Of a stretch of 21,979 bases of DNA, positions 9,741-16,418 are shown piece by piece. The stretch lies in assembly GCA_025934635.1 (NCBI GenBank), contig JAICWX010000134.1, forward strand, positions 1 to 21,979, in the 5' to 3' direction. The notes below the pieces were generated by a model, which was not told the DNA's origin, searched no databases, and saw only the letters and a list, made by a program, of their open reading frames with translations. Within the stretch, counting starts at the first letter, position 1, and each line of letters opens with the position of its first letter. Made by a program: the position numbers and the translations under genes. Source of the DNA: Streptosporangiaceae bacterium (lineage in GTDB: Bacteria > Actinomycetota > Actinomycetes > Streptosporangiales > Streptosporangiaceae).

Positions 9741-9746
9741 TAACCT
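9741..9746 (+). promoter_or_regulatory. -10 element (TAACCT) of a leaderless promoter
   Basis: TAACCT fits the TANNNT consensus of actinobacterial -10 boxes and stands 7 bases before the ATG at 9754, the spacing expected when transcription starts at the start codon. No ribosome site precedes that ATG. The same arrangement recurs before the eamA, phzF and ribokinase genes of this window, which supports it. Confidence 0.5.
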
Positions 9747-9753
9747 GCTGCTT

Positions 9754-10353
9754 ATGCCCCCGGTTTCGCGCGGTTTCCACCGCAAGCGCTCGGCTGGCCC
9801 GGCCGGACGGGTTCCCCCGGGCCAGTACGTCACCGCCGACTTCCCGGTCCTGTCGGCCGGGCCGACGCCGCGCACGGCGCTGTCGCGGTGGACGTTCTCG
9901 ATCGCCGGCGGTAGCTCGCCGAAAAGCTGGACGTGGGAGGAGTTCCGGGCGCTGCCGGCGGAGAAGCTGACCACCGACATCCACTGCGTGACTCGCTGGT
10001 CCAAGCTGGACACGGCCTGGGAGGGCGTGTCGCTCGACGTGCTGCTCGAGGGGATGGAGCACGACGCCCCGTACGCGCTGGCGTTCTGCGACGGCGGCTA
10101 CACCACCAACGTGCCGGTGGCCGACCTGCTCGGCGGGAAGGCGTGGGTGGCGTTCGGCTACGGCGGCGGCCCGCTCGGCGCCGAGCACGGCGGCCCGGCC
10201 CGGCTGCTGGTCCCGCACCTGTACTTCTGGAAGAGCGCCAAGTGGGTGCGCGGGCTGCGGCTGCTCGCGGAGGACCAGCCCGGCTTCTGGGAAAATTACG
10301 GCTACAACATCTACGGAGACCCATGGCGGGAACAGCGGTACGCGGGCGACTGA
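9754..10353 (+). CDS. Sulfite-oxidase-like molybdopterin-dependent oxidoreductase
   Basis: A 199-residue soluble protein with the oxidoreductase molybdopterin-binding fold. HCVTRWSKLDTAWEGV holds the invariant molybdenum-ligand cysteine (C78). FCDGGYTTNVP and the stretch GGPARLLVPHLYFWKSAKWV are typical cofactor-binding and subunit regions of the short sulfite-oxidase-like proteins. There is no signal peptide, unlike periplasmic YedY/MsrP. The ATG at 9754 is chosen for its -10 box; a TTG at 9721 lies within the end of the NRAMP gene. The reductase gene starts inside its last 31 bases, so the two are translated together and probably work as one electron-transfer unit. The physiological substrate is unknown. 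Confidence 0.85.
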   Translation: MPPVSRGFHRKRSAGPAGRVPPGQYVTADFPVLSAGPTPRTALSRWTFSIAGGSSPKSWTWEEFRALPAEKLTTDIHCVTRWSKLDTAWEGVSLDVLLEGMEHDAPYALAFCDGGYTTNVPVADLLGGKAWVAFGYGGGPLGAEHGGPARLLVPHLYFWKSAKWVRGLRLLAEDQPGFWENYGYNIYGDPWREQRYAGD

Positions 10354-11180
10354 ACACCTGGCAGACCGCGACGGTCGGCGCGGTCAGCGAGGAGACGTCC
10401 CGGGTCCGCACGCTGCGCCTCGAGGTGCCGGGCTGGCCCGGTGCCGATGCTGGTACGGGCGTTGGTGATGGCGTTGGCGTTGGCCGGCACCGGGCGGGGC
10501 AGCACGTCGATGTCAGGCTGACCGCCGAGGACGGTTATCAGGCCGAACGGGCGTACTCGATCGCATCGGCCCCCGGCGAGCCGCTGGCGATCACGGCCGA
10601 GCGGCTGGACGACGGCGAGGTCTCGCCGTACCTGACTCAGGAGGCGAGGCCCGGCGACCGGATGGAGATCCGCGGCCCGATCGGCGGCTACTTCGTGTGG
10701 GAGCCCGCCTTCGGCGGGCCGCTGCTGCTGGCGGCGGGCGGCTCGGGCATCGTCCCGCTGCGCTCGATGCTCCGGGCGCGCTCCCGGGCCGGGAGCGACG
10801 TTCCGGTGCGGCTGCTGTACTCGTCGCGGAGCTGGGAGGACGTGATCTACGCGAGCGAGCTCGACGTCCCCGATGAGGGCGTGCAGGTGATCCACACGCT
10901 GACCAGGTCCCAGCCGCCGGCGTGGGCGGGTTACGCCCGGCGGGTGGACCGGCCGATGCTGGCCGAGGTGGCCTGGCCGGCATCGTCGGCGGGGTCGGCC
11001 GGCCGCGGGTCGGCTGGCCGCGGGTCGGCTGGCCGCGGGCCGGCTGGGAGGGGCGACGGGCCGCTGGCGTACGTGTGCGGGCCGACGAGCTTCGTGGAGA
11101 CGGTGGCGGCCGGCCTGGTCTCGCTGGGGTACCCGGCGGGGCGGGTCAGGACCGAGCGGTTCGGCGCGGGCGGTCAGTGA
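10323..11180 (+). CDS. FAD-binding ferredoxin/NAD(P)H reductase, partner of the molybdopterin protein
   Basis: A 285-residue ferredoxin-NADP reductase-type protein. The flavin motif is RAYSIASAP (R76 to S79), the nucleotide loop is AAGGSGIVPLRSM, and the C-terminal NAD motif is YVCGPTSFVE. No ferredoxin domain is present. The ATG at 10323 follows GGAG by a short spacer and overlaps the preceding gene by 31 bases. Two low-complexity insertions break the fold: a Gly/Val stretch (ADAGTGVGDGVGVG, residues 41-54) and four copies of a five-residue unit (GSAGR three times, then GPAGR, residues 224-243) just before the final NAD motif. It most likely passes electrons between NAD(P)H and the molybdopterin protein, by analogy with the same gene pair in other actinomycetes. 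Confidence 0.87.
   Translation: MAGTAVRGRLNTWQTATVGAVSEETSRVRTLRLEVPGWPGADAGTGVGDGVGVGRHRAGQHVDVRLTAEDGYQAERAYSIASAPGEPLAITAERLDDGEVSPYLTQEARPGDRMEIRGPIGGYFVWEPAFGGPLLLAAGGSGIVPLRSMLRARSRAGSDVPVRLLYSSRSWEDVIYASELDVPDEGVQVIHTLTRSQPPAWAGYARRVDRPMLAEVAWPASSAGSAGRGSAGRGSAGRGPAGRGDGPLAYVCGPTSFVETVAAGLVSLGYPAGRVRTERFGAGGQ
10992..11051 (+). repeat. In-frame 15-base tandem repeat in the reductase gene
   Basis: Unit GGGTCGGCYGGCCGC occurs at 10992-11006, 11007-11021 and 11022-11036, with a diverged fourth copy at 11037-11051. Each unit encodes GSAGR (the last GPAGR), so the frame is kept. It looks like slippage expansion in a surface loop. Confidence 0.85.
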
Positions 11181-11190
11181 GGTGGTGGCC

Positions 11191-11442
11191 ATGGACGATG
11201 CGGTTCTGGACGGTAACGCGATCGGCGGGATGCTGATCGAGGTCTTCGGCACCGAGATGACCACGGCCGTCGCCAGCTGCGCTCACTGCGGCGCGGCGCG
11301 GCCGGTCGCCGAGCTCGCCGTGTGGATGCATGGCCCGGGGACCGTGGTCCGCTGCCGCGACTGTGCGGCGGTACTGATGACTTTCGTGCGGATCCGGGGC
11401 GTTACCTGCGTCGATCTGGAGGGCCTGGCCAGCCTGGCTTAG
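11191..11442 (+). CDS. Small zinc-ribbon protein (DUF6510-like)
   Basis: An 83-residue protein with two CxxC pairs, CAHCG and CRDC, spaced as a zinc ribbon, after an N-terminal stretch LDGNAIGGMLIEVFG. It resembles the small DUF6510-type proteins often found just after a sulfite-oxidase-like protein and its reductase. No activity is known to me. It might bind metal or act as an assembly or regulatory partner. The ATG at 11191 is chosen because GGTGG stands 5 bases upstream; in-frame GTGs at 11182 and 11185 are alternatives. Its stop overlaps the convergent HAD gene's stop by a few bases. Confidence 0.75.
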   Translation: MDDAVLDGNAIGGMLIEVFGTEMTTAVASCAHCGAARPVAELAVWMHGPGTVVRCRDCAAVLMTFVRIRGVTCVDLEGLASLA

Positions 11443-12116
11443 GCCCAGCGGCCGACCCAGGCGAGGAGGCGCTCGTCCCGCAGCGAGGACACCACCAGGT
11501 CGGCCGGGAAGCTGTCGTGACGCAGCGTGGGTACCCCCACCGTCCGCAGCCCGGCCGCCTGGGCCGAGCGCAGCCCGGTGAGCGAGTCCTCGAAGGCCAG
11601 GCACCGTTCCGGCGGCACGCCCAGCCGGGCACACGCGGCCAGGTAGAGATCCGGAGCGGGCTTAGCGGCGGGAACCTCGTCGGCGGCGACGCTTACCGGG
11701 ATGACGTGCACCAGTCCGGACCGGTGCAGCGCGGCGTCCAGGAGCCCTCGTGGCGAATTGCTCGCCACCGCGACCGGCATCCGGCTGGCCACCGCGGCGA
11801 CCAGCTCGGCGGCACCGGTCATCGGCGTCGCCGACCGGCCGATGACCTCTTCGACCAGCAGCAGCAGCTCGCTGGCGATGGCGTCAGCGCCGCCGGGCTC
11901 GCCGAATATCCCGGCGAGCACCTCGGCCGCCGCGGGCACTGACTTGCCGATCAGCAGCGCCTTGCGCTCCGGGCCGAACCCGAGGCCGCGGCGGGCGAAC
12001 AGCTCGGTCTCGGCGACCGTCCAGCTCGGCTCCGTGTCGACCAGCAGGCCGTCGTTGTCGAAGACGACCGCGGCCGGCACCCATGTCATCAGGTCGTCAC
12101 CGGGATCAGGCGCCAT
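11439..12116 (-). CDS. HAD-superfamily phosphatase (beta-phosphoglucomutase/phosphoglycolate phosphatase-like)
   Basis: The protein has 225 residues. All four HAD motifs are present: FDNDGLLVD (nucleophile D20 and acid D22), the motif II serine in VASNSPRG, the motif III lysine in AAKPAPDLYL, and FEDSLTG as motif IV. An alpha-helical cap follows motif I, as in subfamily I enzymes acting on small sugar phosphates. The substrate cannot be told. The start could be the ATG at 12116, which has no ribosome site, or the in-frame ATG at 12089 with weak GGTGA upstream. It is convergent with, and overlaps, the small zinc-ribbon gene. It is divergent from the comB-like gene across only 14 bases if the first start is used. 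Confidence 0.85.
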   Translation of the reverse strand: MAPDPGDDLMTWVPAAVVFDNDGLLVDTEPSWTVAETELFARRGLGFGPERKALLIGKSVPAAAEVLAGIFGEPGGADAIASELLLLVEEVIGRSATPMTGAAELVAAVASRMPVAVASNSPRGLLDAALHRSGLVHVIPVSVAADEVPAAKPAPDLYLAACARLGVPPERCLAFEDSLTGLRSAQAAGLRTVGVPTLRHDSFPADLVVSSLRDERLLAWVGRWA

Positions 12117-12130
12117 GGTGCATCACTATC

Positions 12131-12961
12131 ATGACGGCGGTGAAGTCACCGGGGCCGTACGACGTGCGGTTCGAGTGGGGCGCGGCCGGGACGGCGGCGC
12201 TGGCGCCGTCGAGCTCGAGCCTGGTGGTCGTGGACGTGCTGTCGTTCAGCACGTCGGTCACGGTGGCGGTGGAGGCGGGGACGCGGGTCTACCCGTGTGC
12301 CTGGCGCGATGAGACGGCCGCCGCGTTCGCCCGGGAGCGCCAGGCCGAGCTGGCGGTGGGGCGCCGGGCCGTATCGGCCGGGCGGCCGTGGTCGCTGTCC
12401 CCGGCCGCGCTGCGCCGCGCGCCGTTTACGCCGAGACTGGTGCTGCCGTCGCCGAATGGTTCGGCGATCTGCGCTTCCGCGGCGGCGGGCGGTGGGGCGG
12501 CCGGCGGCGGGGCGCCTGGCGGTGAGGCGGCCGGCAGCGGGATAGGCGAGGGGCGGACGGCCGACGGTGAGGTCATGGTGATCGCGGGATGCCTGCGCAA
12601 CGCTACCGCGGTGGGCCGGTTCCTCCAGGGGACTCCGGGGGCGGTCACGGTGATCGCGGCGGGCGAGCGGTGGCCGGACGGCAGCCTGCGTCCCGCGCTG
12701 GAAGATCTGCTCGGGGCCGGGATGGTCATCGCCGCCCTGGCCGAATGCGGTGGGCGGACGCTCTCCCCCGAGGCCGAAACTGCTCGCGCCTGCTGCGAGG
12801 CCACCGCCGATGTCGCGGCGGCGGTGGCCGGCTCCGTCTCGGGCCGCGAGCTCGCTGACGGCGGCTTCGGGGAGGACGTGGCCATCGCCGTCGAGTCCGG
12901 CGCGTGCCCGCTGGTACCGGTTCTGGTCGACGGCGCTTTTGCTGCCGTGACGGACCGTTAA
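12131..12961 (+). CDS. comB: ComB-like 2-phosphosulfolactate phosphatase
   Basis: A 276-residue protein of the ComB family, Mg-dependent phosphatases that remove phosphate from 2-phosphosulfolactate in coenzyme M synthesis. Family blocks are visible: VVVDVLSFSTSVTVAVEAG near residue 35, LVLPSPNGSAIC near 105, IAGCLRNATAVGRFL near 155, VIAAGERWPDGSLRPALEDLLGAG near 180, and the C-terminal ALVDGA-like segment VLVDGAFAAV. A Gly/Ala-rich insertion (about residues 117-146) interrupts the middle. Bacteria with this gene usually do not make coenzyme M from sulfolactate in a known way, and no comA, comC or comDE genes are in the window, so the real substrate is uncertain. The ATG at 12131 is chosen because the conserved region starts right after it. 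Confidence 0.8.
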   Translation: MTAVKSPGPYDVRFEWGAAGTAALAPSSSSLVVVDVLSFSTSVTVAVEAGTRVYPCAWRDETAAAFARERQAELAVGRRAVSAGRPWSLSPAALRRAPFTPRLVLPSPNGSAICASAAAGGGAAGGGAPGGEAAGSGIGEGRTADGEVMVIAGCLRNATAVGRFLQGTPGAVTVIAAGERWPDGSLRPALEDLLGAGMVIAALAECGGRTLSPEAETARACCEATADVAAAVAGSVSGRELADGGFGEDVAIAVESGACPLVPVLVDGAFAAVTDR

Positions 12962-13334
12962 CGTGAGCTGTCCTCGTTCATTTGCCTGAGCGTCCCGCGG
13001 CCTCAGGATCCCCATCCGCACCGCGGCTCGCACCCGTCACCATCCCGGCTTTCACTTAGTTTCCGGCTACGACATCGATGCTCCATCCATGCCGCAATCA
13101 CGACATTGATGCTCCATCCATGCTGCTAGCGGCGCCACTGGGGATGCGGCGGGCCGGGGCCGGGCGCACCATGAGCATCAGCCGCCCCGCAGCGTACGGG
13201 GATGCCGTTCCGCTGTGTTGCGACGCGGACAGCACCGGACCACGCCGTGGCGTCAGGTTTCCCTGGCGGGCGTCATCCGGTGCTGTGTCTCCTGGTGCTT
13301 CTAGGGAATTTCTTCGTGCTTCGAGGGGCCGGTG
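12962..13334. other. Non-coding stretch with direct repeats between comB-like and DUF222/HNH genes
   Basis: No convincing gene is seen; short frames here lack ribosome sites and family likeness. The stretch holds a TTAGTTTCCG motif (13056-13065), a 23-base direct repeat pair at 13070 and 13101, and a shorter repeat, GTGCTTCTAGGG (13295-13306) and GTGCTTCGAGGG (13316-13327), 21 bases apart. It is more AT-rich than its neighbours around 13050-13130. It may be the edge of an acquired element carrying the HNH gene. Confidence 0.6.
13070..13123. repeat. 23-base direct repeat pair with 31-base period
   Basis: Copies at 13070-13092 and 13101-13123 differ at a single position (ACATCGATG against ACATTGATG) and share GATGCTCCATCCATGC. 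The 31-base period is close to three helical turns. Possible roles are a tandem protein-binding site, an end of a mobile element, or a relic of duplication. Confidence 0.85.
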
Positions 13335-15029
13335 TTACCCGGCGCGTGCTGGTGGTCCGTGGCTATGGAGGACTTTGGTCTTGTCTTTGTTCCACGCGGT
13401 CGTCGTGCCGTCGGGGTTGACCACCAGGGTCCAGCCGAGCCGGTGGATCATGACCTGGTGGTGGTAGTGGCACAGCAGGACGCAGTCTTTGAGGCTGGTT
13501 TTGCCGCCGTTGGCCTTGTGCCTGGTGTGGTGGACCTGGCAGGCGCCGGCGGGCTGGCGGCAGCCGCCGGCCCATTCGCAGTGCCCGCCGCGGAGCCGGA
13601 CCGCGTTCCGGATCGAGGCCGGGACGGTGTCGCTGTACCCGATGTCCAGCGGCAGGCTGTCCCCGCCGAGCCGGGCGCCGAGCAGTTTGCGGCGCAGGAA
13701 GCTGGCGAGGCCGCCCGGGCCGGAGAGCAGCTCGACGGCCTTGCCGATGACCGCCTGCTCGAGGGCCTCGCGGGACAGGCCGCGGAACGCAGCGGGCACC
13801 TCCGGGCCGCTGCCGTCCGGGCCGTCCCCGGCGCCGCGCCGGATGTCCGTGCTGCCGGTCCCGGCCGCACTGCCACCGGTACGCACGCAGTTCTCACCGT
13901 CCGCGCCGTCTTCGCGGCCCTGGCCGCCGACGCCGTCACAGGCGGTCCCTGGGGCCGTCGGGCTGCCGTGCTGGCGGAGCCTGTCGAGTTGGACGCAGAG
14001 CCGGACCAGGTCGTCGAACGCGTCCGGGTTGACGTCTCCCGTCACCACCGGGGTGACCGAGGCGTCGCAGGCGATGGCCTGGGCGGCGTCCCCGTCGAGC
14101 CACAGGCCCTGATGGCCGCCGGCCTCGGCGGCGGCGGCGCGGTGCCCGGCCCAGCGGGCCCGCAGGTTCTGAGTCCATTCCTCCAGCAGGACGGAGCTGC
14201 CGTCGATGAGCATCAGGTCTGCCAGGGAGATGTGCGCCCACGCCTTGACCGGCTGCCCGGAGCGTTCGGGGAGCAGCCCGGCGGCGAGGAGCCGCCGCAT
14301 GGCTTCCTGGAGAGCGTCGTGGTACCGCTGCTCGTGGGTGCGGTCGTCGTCGGCGCTGGCCGGGGCGGACAAGGCGTCCAGGACAGTCTGCACGAACTCG
14401 GCGCATTCGGGGGTCAGGTCGCCGTGGATGACACCGGCTCCGCCGATCGTGGTGGCCACGTTCACCGCCCGGTCGCCGAACTTGTCCTCGGCATCACTGT
14501 CACCGTCGTCATCGGGCTTGTCCTGGCGGGACTTCTCGTACATCTCCGCGGCTAGCCCGGCCAGGTCGGCCACCTCTAGCCCGGCCGCGGCGGCGCCGAG
14601 CAGGATCTCATCCGCGGCGGCGCGGGCGTCGCCGGGCATGCTGCCGGTCCAGCGGCAGATCTCCCGCGCGTAGGACTTCGAGATCGCCTCACCGGCCAGG
14701 GCGGCCTGGACCGCCGGGTGATCCGCGGCCCGCCTGAGCCAGGCCGTATGGTCGACCGAGGCGCCGCGGGTGACCTGGGTCCGGTGCTCCAGCCACGAGC
14801 GGGCACTGTAATCCCCGTCGTCCGCATAGTCCTGCCCGGCGCCGAATGCACCCAGCACCGAAGTCCGCACCGCGGTAGCGACCGCGTCGGCCTTCTCGAG
14901 ACCTCGCAAGCAGGCGGCCCGCTCCGCTGCGGCCATCCGGGTGGCGTCCGCCGCCGCCAGGAACCGGAGCCCGGCGCGTACCATGTCGAGCGCGTCGGCG
15001 GCGCTGGCGAAGGCGGGAGCAGTGCTCAC
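13335..15029 (-). CDS. DUF222 / HNH endonuclease domain protein (13E12 repeat family)
   Basis: An intact 564-residue protein. The N-terminal two thirds is the helical DUF222 region, with the typical stretch SYAREICRWTGSMP near residue 120. A low-complexity Gly/Asp linker lies at about 360-410. A C-terminal HNH module spans 483-533, with cysteines at 484 and 490, the HH pair at 500-501 (CQVHHTRHK), an asparagine-glycine turn, and LLCHYHHQ closing the zinc and metal site. All HNH ligands look present, so nuclease activity is plausible. In mycobacteria the 13E12 family is repetitive and serves as a phage attachment site, but the host role is unknown. The start is the GTG at 15029 with GGAGGTGA upstream. 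AT-richer repeats flank the gene. Confidence 0.88.
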   Translation of the reverse strand: MSTAPAFASAADALDMVRAGLRFLAAADATRMAAAERAACLRGLEKADAVATAVRTSVLGAFGAGQDYADDGDYSARSWLEHRTQVTRGASVDHTAWLRRAADHPAVQAALAGEAISKSYAREICRWTGSMPGDARAAADEILLGAAAAGLEVADLAGLAAEMYEKSRQDKPDDDGDSDAEDKFGDRAVNVATTIGGAGVIHGDLTPECAEFVQTVLDALSAPASADDDRTHEQRYHDALQEAMRRLLAAGLLPERSGQPVKAWAHISLADLMLIDGSSVLLEEWTQNLRARWAGHRAAAAEAGGHQGLWLDGDAAQAIACDASVTPVVTGDVNPDAFDDLVRLCVQLDRLRQHGSPTAPGTACDGVGGQGREDGADGENCVRTGGSAAGTGSTDIRRGAGDGPDGSGPEVPAAFRGLSREALEQAVIGKAVELLSGPGGLASFLRRKLLGARLGGDSLPLDIGYSDTVPASIRNAVRLRGGHCEWAGGCRQPAGACQVHHTRHKANGGKTSLKDCVLLCHYHHQVMIHRLGWTLVVNPDGTTTAWNKDKTKVLHSHGPPARAG

Positions 15030-15477
15030 GGCCTGGTCACCTCCGTTCCGGGGCTCGCGGGTGCAGGGGCTGGTCTTGGCGGTTGTCTTCCTGTCGAGGG
15101 CAAAGATTTAGTTTCCGAGTTCGACTCTATCGCGTGGATACGACATTTTCCGGACACGAAATGCTGACAGCACTAAATTATCGAAATGGTGATCGATGAG
15201 ACTGATGTGACGAGTGCAAATGGTGGTGCGGGGCGGGGACGGGGGTCGTTCGGGATAAATGATCTTGATTTTTCGTGGCTAGGAGCGGATCGGTCGGGGC
15301 GGCCGCGGACCAGGCGGCTTACTTCGGTGCGGAGACGGACGAACTCGGAGAGCTCCTTGGCGGTGAGCTGGTCGCGGGGGGCGGGGAGGTTGACCGCTGC
15401 TGTCACGGGTAGCGGGGCGGAGCTCGACGTCCATTTCTCGCCAGGGATCGAAGTGTCCGGCGTCTAGCCTGACGGGC
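15030..15477. other. Intergenic stretch, AT-rich core, possible gene relic
   Basis: It holds the divergent upstream regions of the HNH gene and the EamA gene. Bases 15100-15185 are clearly AT-richer than the window and include TTAGTTTCCG (15108-15117). A minus-strand frame at 15173-15406 (77 codons, GTG start) begins with a plausible helical stretch, DQLTAKELSEFVRLRTEVSR, and then turns into Pro/Arg/Ser-rich sequence. It may be the front part of a broken gene. I do not recognise it and there is no clear ribosome site. Confidence 0.45.
15465..15470 (+). promoter_or_regulatory. -10 element (TAGCCT) of leaderless eamA promoter
   Basis: TAGCCT is followed after 7 bases by CTG at 15478, the codon where the EamA reading should begin by length. 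This is the same spacing as before other leaderless starts here, and it argues for a non-standard CTG start. Confidence 0.5.
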
Positions 15478-16407
15478 CTGAGCGATAACGGGCGGGCAGC
15501 CGGGGCGGCGGCGGTCACGGTGGTGCTGTGGGCCTCGGCCTTCGTCTCGATCCGCAGCGCCGGGGCCGGTTTCTCACCGGGCGCGCTCGCGCTCGGGCGG
15601 CTGCTGGTGGCCTCGCTGGCGCTCGGCGGGCTGTGGCTCTTCAGCGGGGACGGCTGGCCGCCGCGGGCGGCGTGGCCCGGCATCGCCGGCTCGGGCGTGC
15701 TGTGGTTCGGGCTCTACATGATCACGCTCAACTGGGGTGAGCGGGAGGTTGACGCCGGTACCGCCGCGATGGTGGTGACCCTCGGCCCGATCCTGATCGC
15801 GGTGCTGGGCGGCTGGCTGCTGCGCGAGGGGTTCGCGCCGTGGCTGGTCGCCGGGATGGCCGTCTCGCTGGCCGGCGCCATCGTGGTCGCCATCTCCGAG
15901 GCGGCCAGTTCCGAATCGGGCGGCGGCCGGGACTCGGTCATCGGGGTGGCGCTGTGCGTGGTGGCGGCCGTCTGCTACGCGGCGGGCGTGGTGTTCCAGA
16001 AGCCGGCCCTGGGGCACGCCTCGGCCATCCAGGTGACCACGTTCGGCTGCTTCACCGGCACGGCGGCGTGCCTGCCGTTCGCCGGGCAGCTGGTCTCGCA
16101 GCTCGGCTCGGCCTCGGCCAGCGACACGCTGAACGTCGTCTACCTGGGCCTGTTCCCCACCATGCTGGGCTTCACCACCTGGGCCTACGCGCTGGCCCGG
16201 ACGCCGTCGGGCAAGATGGGCGCGACCACGTACGCGGTGCCCGGCCTGGTCGTGCTCATGTCGTGGCTCATCCTCGGCCAGGTGCCGGGGTGGCTCACCC
16301 TGGCCGGCGGCGCCCTGTGCCTGGCCGGGGTGGCGGTGTCCCGGGGCAGACGGCGGAGTCCGGTGCCTCCCCGGGAGGTACCGGACTCCGTGAGCAGCAC
16401 TCTGTGA
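15478..16407 (+). CDS. EamA/DMT-family transporter
   Basis: About 309 residues with ten hydrophobic segments in two EamA repeats, as in drug/metabolite transporters (RhaT/YdcZ-like). WASAFVSIRSAG opens helix 1, LNWGEREVDAGTAAMVVTLGPI is the typical helix 3-4 region of repeat 1, and FTTWAYALARTPSGKMG is its counterpart in repeat 2. It probably exports small metabolites; the substrate is unknown. The first usual start in frame is GTG 15520, but that would cut into the first membrane helix. The CTG at 15478 gives the normal MSDNGRAAG-like N-terminus and follows a -10 box. The C-terminus is encoded by an inverted repeat that may be a bidirectional terminator with the convergent catalase gene. Confidence 0.85.
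   Translation: MSDNGRAAGAAAVTVVLWASAFVSIRSAGAGFSPGALALGRLLVASLALGGLWLFSGDGWPPRAAWPGIAGSGVLWFGLYMITLNWGEREVDAGTAAMVVTLGPILIAVLGGWLLREGFAPWLVAGMAVSLAGAIVVAISEAASSESGGGRDSVIGVALCVVAAVCYAAGVVFQKPALGHASAIQVTTFGCFTGTAACLPFAGQLVSQLGSASASDTLNVVYLGLFPTMLGFTTWAYALARTPSGKMGATTYAVPGLVVLMSWLILGQVPGWLTLAGGALCLAGVAVSRGRRRSPVPPREVPDSVSSTL
16354..16390. terminator. 17-bp inverted repeat at the eamA 3' end, possible bidirectional terminator
   Basis: Left arm 16354-16370 (starting CGGAGTCCGGTG) pairs with 16374-16390 (ending CCGGACTCCG) over 17 positions, with one wobble and a 3-base loop. It lies within the last codons of eamA and 29 bases past the stop of the convergent catalase gene. No U-run follows on either strand. 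A stable barrier for both transcripts is likely, in the U-less style common in actinomycetes. Confidence 0.6.
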
Positions 16408-16418
16408 GCGGCGGCGGG

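Noticed and set aside
12131..12961. Complete coenzyme M pathway
   Set aside because: Only the ComB-like gene is present; no other pathway gene is in the window.
13070..13123. CRISPR array
   Set aside because: Only two repeat copies with an 8-base interval and no cas genes. Spacing is far too short for spacers.
13078..13467. Small plus-strand frames upstream of and over the HNH gene 3' end
   Set aside because: They start inside the direct repeats, lack ribosome sites, and run into sequence that is clearly coding on the other strand.
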